NCBI GenBank assembly: GCA_046349255.1
Contig: JAXMCR010000003.1
Location: forward strand, 744,001-808,000
Length of the DNA stretch: 64,000 nucleotides
Origin: DAIODI01 sp046349255
GTDB taxonomy: Bacteria; Pseudomonadota; Alphaproteobacteria; Rhizobiales; Aestuariivirgaceae
Reading direction: 5' to 3'
This document shows positions 59,508 to 64,000 of the stretch, one piece after another. Every line of letters begins with the position of its first letter. Positions within the stretch are counted from its first letter, which is position 1. The notes below the pieces were generated by a model. It ran no database searches. It worked only from the letters and a program-made list of their open reading frames with translations, and was not told the origin of the DNA. Both the position numbers and the translations under genes were made by a program.

Positions 59508-60160
59508 ACGAATCGACCCTGAAGCAGATCGAGGCGCTCGATCTCGATCCGGCCCGCCCGCTCGTCATCTGCGACGTCGACGAGGTGACGGTGCATTTCC
59601 TCAAGGGCTTCGAATCCTTCCTCGAGGAGCGCGACCTCTGGCTCGACGCGAGGAGCTTCGCGCTGAACGGCAACATCAAGAAGCGCATGACGCACGAGGC
59701 GGTGCCCCAGGCCGACGTCGGCGGCCTGCTCATGGGGTTCTTCGCCGAGCGCACCCGCCACCTCGAGGCGATCGAAGGCGCCGCTGACACGCTCGAATCC
59801 CTCTCGGGCCCGGCGGACGTGGTGATGCTGACCAACATTCCGGAAGCGTTCCGCGAAGACCGCATCGCCAATCTCAAGGGGCACGGGATGCCCTACCCCG
59901 TGATCGCCAACTCCGGCCCGAAAGGCCCCGCCGTCACCCAGATCGCGCGCGCCCACGAGGGGCCTGTCGTCTTCATCGACGACATCCCGCACTATCTTTC
60001 GTCCGTGCGCGATCATCGTCCGCACACGCACCTCGTGCACTTCATGCAGAACGAGCGGTTCGCCCGCCACGTCGGGCCGCTCGACTACGTGCACGTGACG
60101 GCCGCGACGTGGGCGGACCTGCATCCGCGCCTCGCCGATATTCTCGGCATCGGGGAATGA
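59504..60160 (+). CDS. HAD-like hydrolase superfamily protein
   Basis: A 218-residue HAD-fold protein. Motif I VICDVDEVTVHF has Asp24/Asp26, motif II is VVMLTNIP, and the end motif VFIDDIPHY has the acidic pair. The second position of motif II is Thr as expected. Substrate unknown. It overlaps DUF3572 and the ROK gene by four bases each, forming a tight three-gene operon. Confidence 0.75.
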   Translation: MNESTLKQIEALDLDPARPLVICDVDEVTVHFLKGFESFLEERDLWLDARSFALNGNIKKRMTHEAVPQADVGGLLMGFFAERTRHLEAIEGAADTLESLSGPADVVMLTNIPEAFREDRIANLKGHGMPYPVIANSGPKGPAVTQIARAHEGPVVFIDDIPHYLSSVRDHRPHTHLVHFMQNERFARHVGPLDYVHVTAATWADLHPRLADILGIGE

Positions 60161-61059
60161 GCGCAGGCGACGCGCTGCTCGGGATCGATCTCGGCGGCAC
60201 CAAGATCGCCGGCATTCTCCTGCGCCGGAACGGCGAACCGATCGCCGAGTCGCGCATGGCAACACCGCGCAACGACTACGCGGCGACTGTTGCAGCAATC
60301 GCTCGCATGGCCGCGGACCTCGACGCCGGTGACCTGCCGCTCGGGCTCGGCATTCCGGGTGCGATCTCGCCGGCGACCGGCGTGGTCCACAACGCGAATT
60401 CGACTTGGCTCAACGGCCGTTCACTTCTCACCGATCTCGCGGCGGCGACGGGGCGCCGTGTTCGCATAGCAAACGACGCCAACTGCTTCGCCGTGTCGGA
60501 AGCGGCGGACGGCGCGGCGGCGGGGGCGCACGTCGTGTTCGGCGTCATCGTCGGCACCGGCTGCGGTGGGGGCATCGCGATCGACGGCAAGGCGCTGATG
60601 GGCCGCCACGGCATCGCCGGCGAATGGGGTCACACGCCCCTTCCGTGGCCCGATGCGGAGGAGAAGGCCACGGCGCCCACCTGCTGGTGCGGCCGGCGGG
60701 GCTGCATGGAGACCTGGGTGTCGGGCCCGGCGCTCGCGGCCGACCACGCTCGCCGGACGGGCCAGCACCTCGACGCAGAGGCAATTGCTCGCGCCGCGGC
60801 AACAGGAGATCCTCACGCGCAGGCGACGCTTGCGCGCCACGCGTCCCGGCTCGCGCGTGGCCTGGCGACGGTCATCGACGTGATCGATCCCGACGTGATC
60901 GTGCTGGGCGGTGGCTTGAGCGCGCTTTCCCACCTGTACGCCACGCTGCCCGCGCTCATAGCGCCGCACATATTTTCCGACCACTGCCGCGTCGACATCC
61001 GCCCGCCGGCGTTCGGCGCAGCCTCCGGCGTCCGCGGCGCGGCGCGGCTTTGGGCGTAA
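60157..61059 (+). CDS. ROK-family sugar kinase (fructokinase-like)
   Basis: A 300-residue ROK kinase. Phosphate-1 motif GIDLGGTKIAG at 9-19, catalytic Asp in NDANC (Asp107), zinc site His159 with Cys176, Cys178 and Cys183 (CWCGRRGC). Likely phosphorylates fructose or another hexose. The start ATG at 60157 overlaps the HAD gene stop (ATGA). Confidence 0.9.
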   Translation: MSAGDALLGIDLGGTKIAGILLRRNGEPIAESRMATPRNDYAATVAAIARMAADLDAGDLPLGLGIPGAISPATGVVHNANSTWLNGRSLLTDLAAATGRRVRIANDANCFAVSEAADGAAAGAHVVFGVIVGTGCGGGIAIDGKALMGRHGIAGEWGHTPLPWPDAEEKATAPTCWCGRRGCMETWVSGPALAADHARRTGQHLDAEAIARAAATGDPHAQATLARHASRLARGLATVIDVIDPDVIVLGGGLSALSHLYATLPALIAPHIFSDHCRVDIRPPAFGAASGVRGAARLWA

Positions 61060-61063
61060 TCCG

Positions 61064-62059
61064 CTACTTCTTCCGCGCAAAAGGTTCCGCGATCAGGCTC
61101 ACGATCTCGTAGGCAACGGCGGCTGCGACCATCGCGGTGATGTTGTTTGGCGAATCCTTGGTCGGCATCAGGCACACGACATCGCCGCCGATCACGTTCA
61201 GCCCGCGTGCGGCGCGCACCAGCGTCAGCGCCTCGTCGATCGTGAAGCCGTTGACGCCGGCCTCGAGGTTGGAAACAGCCGGCGCGATCGTCGGGTCGAG
61301 GCAGTCGAGGTCGAAGGTGATGTAGACCGGCATATCGCCGAGCCGCTTGCGAATGAGATCCACCGACGCCTTTAGCCCGATCTCTCGATACTGCGCCATC
61401 GTCACCACCTCATAGCCGAGCGCGTGCGACGTCTCGAGCCAGTCCCGCGTGCGCGTGTTGCCGCGGATGCCGATCTGCACCGAATGCGAGGCGTCGACAT
61501 TGCCCTGCTGGACGAGGTAGGCCGCCCAGTGGCCGGCCGACTTCCGTGCGCCCATGTAGTGCTCGAGCTGGTAGAAGGTGTCGGTGTGCGCGTCGAGGTG
61601 CAGGAACGCCGCCTTGCGCCCGCCAGTGAGCCGGCAGCCTTCGCCGGCGATCGCCTGCACGATGGCGCCGGTGATGCTGTGATCGCCACCGATCGACACG
61701 GGGCGCGCGCCCGCGTCTCCGACGCGCCGGAAGAACGCGGAAATCTGTTCGATGCATGCCTCGTTGTTCATCGCCTCCGGCAGCGGCACGTCGCCGAGGT
61801 CGACGATGCGACAGGCCTCGAACGGCGCGAAGTCGAGCACCGTGTTGTACCGGCGGTTATGCGCCGAGACGTGCCGCACCGCGCGGGGACCGAGGTGCTG
61901 ATCCCGTTCGGTTGATCCGTTGCCGGAGGAATGCGGCACGCCGATCAGCGCGATGTCGGCCTTCGCGGGGTCGAGATCGTGCGGGGCGCGGAACAGCGTC
62001 GGGACACCCCACCAGTAGGCGGTGTCCATCATCATGCGGTCGTTCGCGTCGTTGCTCAT
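61064..62059 (-). CDS. Ureohydrolase family protein (agmatinase-like)
   Basis: A 331-residue binuclear manganese hydrolase of the arginase/agmatinase family. Metal sites are GGDHS, HLDAHTDT and TFDLDCLDP, all intact. It should hydrolyse a guanidino compound to urea plus an amine (agmatine, guanidinobutyrate or similar). The start overlaps the stop of the upstream GST by four bases, so the pair is translationally coupled, an unusual partner. It converges on the ROK kinase with a four-base gap. Confidence 0.85.
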   Translation of the reverse strand: MSNDANDRMMMDTAYWWGVPTLFRAPHDLDPAKADIALIGVPHSSGNGSTERDQHLGPRAVRHVSAHNRRYNTVLDFAPFEACRIVDLGDVPLPEAMNNEACIEQISAFFRRVGDAGARPVSIGGDHSITGAIVQAIAGEGCRLTGGRKAAFLHLDAHTDTFYQLEHYMGARKSAGHWAAYLVQQGNVDASHSVQIGIRGNTRTRDWLETSHALGYEVVTMAQYREIGLKASVDLIRKRLGDMPVYITFDLDCLDPTIAPAVSNLEAGVNGFTIDEALTLVRAARGLNVIGGDVVCLMPTKDSPNNITAMVAAAVAYEIVSLIAEPFARKK

Positions 62060-62703
62060 TCGGTGTATGCCCCCGGTTCGGTGACGCCGTGCGCGTCGAG
62101 CGCCGCGCGCAACCTTGGCCGCTTGCGCACTTCGCCCAGCACCCAGGCGATGTTCTTGCAGCGCTCGAGCAGCGCCGTCTCGGACGGCTGCGCCCAGACC
62201 GCGCACATCAGCAGATAGAGATCAGCGGCCGAATAGTCGTCGCCGGCGAGGAACGGTCCCTCGGTCGCAAGCCGCGCATTGATCACGTCGAAAAGACGGT
62301 TCGATTCCGCCGCGCCCTTGGCGATCAAACGCGCCCGTTCGGCCTCGTTGTCCGCGTAGGTGTCCGGATGGAACGCCATGCTGATCGCCGGGTAGAGGTT
62401 CGACGCCATGAACGAGATCCACGCAAGGCACACGCCGTAGCCGGAACTGCCGATCGGCGGCGACATCCCCTTGTCGGGCCAGGTCGACAGGAGGAAGTCC
62501 ATGATCGCTGCGGACTCGAACACCACGCGCCCGTCCGACAGACCGAGCGCCGGCACGAAGCCCAGCGGCGAGATCTCCTTGAACGCCGGTTCGCGCACCT
62601 GCTCGGCCGTCATCCAAACGTTCGTGTACGGAACGTCGAGCTCCTCGAGCAGGAAATGCGGCGCCATCGAACCCCAGCGGCGCACGTTGTAGAGTTTGTA
62701 CAT
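62056..62703 (-). CDS. Glutathione S-transferase family protein
   Basis: A 215-residue GST with the thioredoxin-like half (MYKLYNVRRWGSMAPHFLLE, cis-Pro near GFVPAL, FESAAIMDFLL) and a helical C-terminal domain. The start at 62703 has GGGAG upstream in the duplicated leader. It is coupled to the ureohydrolase gene downstream. Substrate unknown. Confidence 0.85.
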   Translation of the reverse strand: MYKLYNVRRWGSMAPHFLLEELDVPYTNVWMTAEQVREPAFKEISPLGFVPALGLSDGRVVFESAAIMDFLLSTWPDKGMSPPIGSSGYGVCLAWISFMASNLYPAISMAFHPDTYADNEAERARLIAKGAAESNRLFDVINARLATEGPFLAGDDYSAADLYLLMCAVWAQPSETALLERCKNIAWVLGEVRKRPRLRAALDAHGVTEPGAYTE

Positions 62704-62771
62704 GCGGTTCTCCCTCTTCGCCCGAACCCGAGGCTAGGCGAAGCGGTCGCTTCTTCACAAGAGCGGGCGCG
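62686..62771. repeat. Copy 1 of an ~80-bp repeated sequence (GST leader and first codons)
   Basis: A near-duplicate of 63245-63324. It covers the leader and first six codons of the GST. It contains a 7-bp stem CTTCGCC/GGCGAAG (62716-62722 with 62737-62743, 14-base loop). Together the two copies flank the GNAT gene as direct repeats. Confidence 0.8.
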
Positions 62772-62782
62772 CGCAATGCGGG

Positions 62783-63220
62783 CTAGCGCAGCCGCTTGAT
62801 CAGTTGAATGTCCACCGGACCGGCTGCATTACCGGTCGGGAGCCAACCCCGGCGCCGATAGAACGCGAAAGCGCGCGATGCGGCATCGGTGTTGAGCCGG
62901 GCGACGTGATGCCCCTGCTGCCCGAGCCAGCCCTCACAAGCGGAAAGCAGTGCACTTCCATATCCCTTGTTCTCGTGCAGCGGGTGAACGAAAAGGGCAA
63001 AGATCTCGCCTTGCAGCCGATCCGCCATCGAGAACGCCACGACCGAGCCCTGTTCCTCGACCACCCAGCATCCCAGATCGCCCGTGTTCATCCGGGCGGC
63101 CACCGTTTGCGGCGTGATGCCGAGTTCCGCCATCTGCTCGACCGAAAGGTGATTTTCGCGCACGGCTGTGCGCACGGTCGTGATCGCCGGCAGGTCCGCC
63201 ACCACGCCTGCGCGGATCAT
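62783..63220 (-). CDS. GNAT-family N-acetyltransferase
   Basis: A 145-residue acetyltransferase. Core motif A is visible as IFALFVHPLHENKGYGSALLSACEGWL, and the C-terminal NTDAASRAFAFYRRRGW is typical of GNATs. The ATG at 63220 has AAGGA immediately before it, too close for a normal ribosome site. An 11-codon reading frame (63225-63260) ends four bases before it and could couple translation. The gene is framed by two copies of an ~80-bp direct repeat. Confidence 0.85.
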   Translation of the reverse strand: MIRAGVVADLPAITTVRTAVRENHLSVEQMAELGITPQTVAARMNTGDLGCWVVEEQGSVVAFSMADRLQGEIFALFVHPLHENKGYGSALLSACEGWLGQQGHHVARLNTDAASRAFAFYRRRGWLPTGNAAGPVDIQLIKRLR

Positions 63221-63244
63221 TCCTTCACCGACTGCTGCCCGGCA

Positions 63245-63324
63245 GTGTAGACTTTTTCATGCGGCTCCCCCTCTTCGCCCGAAAAGGCTAGGCGAAGCGC
63301 CAGGTCTTTCACAAGAGCAGTGCG
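63245..63324. repeat. Copy 2 of the ~80-bp repeated sequence, upstream of the GNAT gene
   Basis: Matches 62686-62771 at roughly four of five bases, with small gaps. The CTTCGCC/GGCGAAG stem is kept (63273-63279 with 63291-63297) with an 11-base loop. On the minus strand it ends in ATG AAA AAG (63260), an 11-codon frame that stops at 63225. It is either a duplicated GST promoter/leader or a remnant. Confidence 0.8.
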
Positions 63325-63362
63325 ATGGGTGGACGGCCGGCTTTCTATCGGGTGCCGGAGAA

Positions 63363-64000
63363 ATGGGGGATTCGACGAACGGCTTCTGCCGCGACTGCCT
63401 GGCGCCGCTGGCCGCGGCGGCGCCGCGCTGTCCTGCTTGCCGCAGCCCGAGGCTCCTGCGCCATCCCGAACTGCACGCGCTGTCGATCGCGCACATCGAT
63501 TGCGACGCGTTCTACGCGGCGGTCGAGAAGCGTGACGACCCCTCGCTCGCCGACAAGCCACTGATCATCGGCGGCGGCAAACGCGGCGTCGTCTCGACCG
63601 CCTGCTACATCGCGCGCATCTCCGGCGTGCGCTCGGCGATGCCGATGTTCAAGGCGCTGAAGCTCTGCCCGGAGGCGATCGTGCTGAAGCCCGACATGGC
63701 GAAGTACGTCGCCGTTGGCCGGGAAGTGCGAAGCATGATGCTGGCGCTGACGCCGCTGGTCGAACCGCTGTCGATCGACGAGGCGTTCCTCGACCTGACG
63801 GGAACCGAGCGCCTGCACGGGCATTCACCGGCGGTGTCGCTCGCCGACCTCGCGCGCCGCATCGAACGCGACATCGGCATCTCGGTGTCGATCGGGCTGT
63901 CGCACAACAAGTTCCTGGCGAAGATCGCCTCCGACCTCGACAAGCCGCGCGGGTTCGCCGTGATCGGGAAGGCGGAGACGCTGTCGTTCCTCGCCGAGCG
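63363..64000 (+). CDS. dinB: DNA polymerase IV (3' end missing)
   Basis: The first 212 residues of a Y-family translesion polymerase. A zinc-ribbon-like module precedes the polymerase: Cys9-x2-Cys12 and Cys23-x2-Cys26. The catalytic palm starts at IAHIDCDAFYAAVEK (Asp46, Asp48) and PLSIDEAFLDL carries the second acidic pair. The start ATG at 63363 is the first before the zinc module. The gene runs off the window at 64000. Confidence 0.93.
   Translation, partial: MGDSTNGFCRDCLAPLAAAAPRCPACRSPRLLRHPELHALSIAHIDCDAFYAAVEKRDDPSLADKPLIIGGGKRGVVSTACYIARISGVRSAMPMFKALKLCPEAIVLKPDMAKYVAVGREVRSMMLALTPLVEPLSIDEAFLDLTGTERLHGHSPAVSLADLARRIERDIGISVSIGLSHNKFLAKIASDLDKPRGFAVIGKAETLSFLAE

Noticed and set aside
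1..64000. tRNA, rRNA, CRISPR arrays, insertion sequences or prophage genes
   Set aside because: None was recognised by eye; no repeat-spacer pattern, transposase or phage gene is present. A tRNA scan and covariance-model search would be needed to be sure.

Overview
The window is high-GC DNA of an alphaproteobacterium, most likely of the order Hyphomicrobiales (Rhizobiales); family and genus cannot be fixed from this sequence alone. The evidence is a PleD/DivK cell-cycle pair, the run dgt-argS-SPOR-nagZ-scpA-scpB-tatABC-serS-surE-pcm-nlpD, an alphaproteobacterial pyrB-pyrC' pair, DUF3572, an ErpA-type Fe-S carrier and an N-terminally zinc-ribboned DinB. It reads as dense, stable core chromosome: no prophage, insertion sequence, CRISPR array, rRNA or tRNA gene was recognised. 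The first gene (rhomboid) and the last (dinB) are cut by the window edges.

1-6.5 kb: rhomboid protease end, a PfkB-type sugar-phosphate kinase, a 0.6-kb gene-free stretch with palindromic repeats, a small exported protein, a LysR regulator, CorA, TrmFO and a membrane-anchored small protein overlapping the trmFO 3' end antisense. 6.6-10.8 kb (minus): homologues of the mitochondrial complex I assembly factors NDUFAF6 and NDUFAF3 directly follow yajC-secD-secF. 11-15 kb: a DUF815 ATPase, a Tat-exported alkylsulfatase-type hydrolase and a GST.

14.9-30.4 kb (minus): one long co-directional cluster, read as dgt, argS, a 941-residue SPOR protein, nagZ, scpA, scpB, an orphan ABC ATPase, tatA, tatB, tatC, serS, surE, pcm and a degenerate-LytM lipoprotein (NlpD-like). 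It joins dNTP control, tRNA charging, peptidoglycan recycling, chromosome condensation, Tat export and envelope maintenance. Divergent from it are erpA and xthA. 31.6-39 kb (minus): two exported proteins (one Sel1/ExoR-like, overlapping ilvD), ilvD, a small Cys-containing exported protein, gatA-gatC, a GNAT enzyme and an UPF0173 hydrolase.

39-52.8 kb (mostly plus): ruvX, an AEC transporter, pyrB with an apparently catalytically dead pyrC', plsY, dprA, then two tandem paralogous small proteins on the minus strand in a locally AT-richer patch, then topA, rnr, DUF983, a Nudix hydrolase, rpmG with a clear terminator, and a DUF5993-like/DsbB-like pair. 52.8-59 kb (minus): an exported protein, a CecR-like TetR/HlyD/ABC/ABC-2 permease operon with a striking double palindrome over its promoter, and divK-pleD. 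59.2-64 kb: DUF3572, a HAD-like protein, a ROK sugar kinase, a ureohydrolase/GST pair, a GNAT gene flanked by two copies of an ~80-bp sequence, and the start of dinB.

The most notable observations are the complex I assembly factor homologues beside SecDF-YajC, the tandem small-protein paralogues between dprA and topA, the direct repeats framing the GNAT gene, and the palindrome-covered, possibly leaderless TetR promoter. No clearly new multi-gene system was identified.
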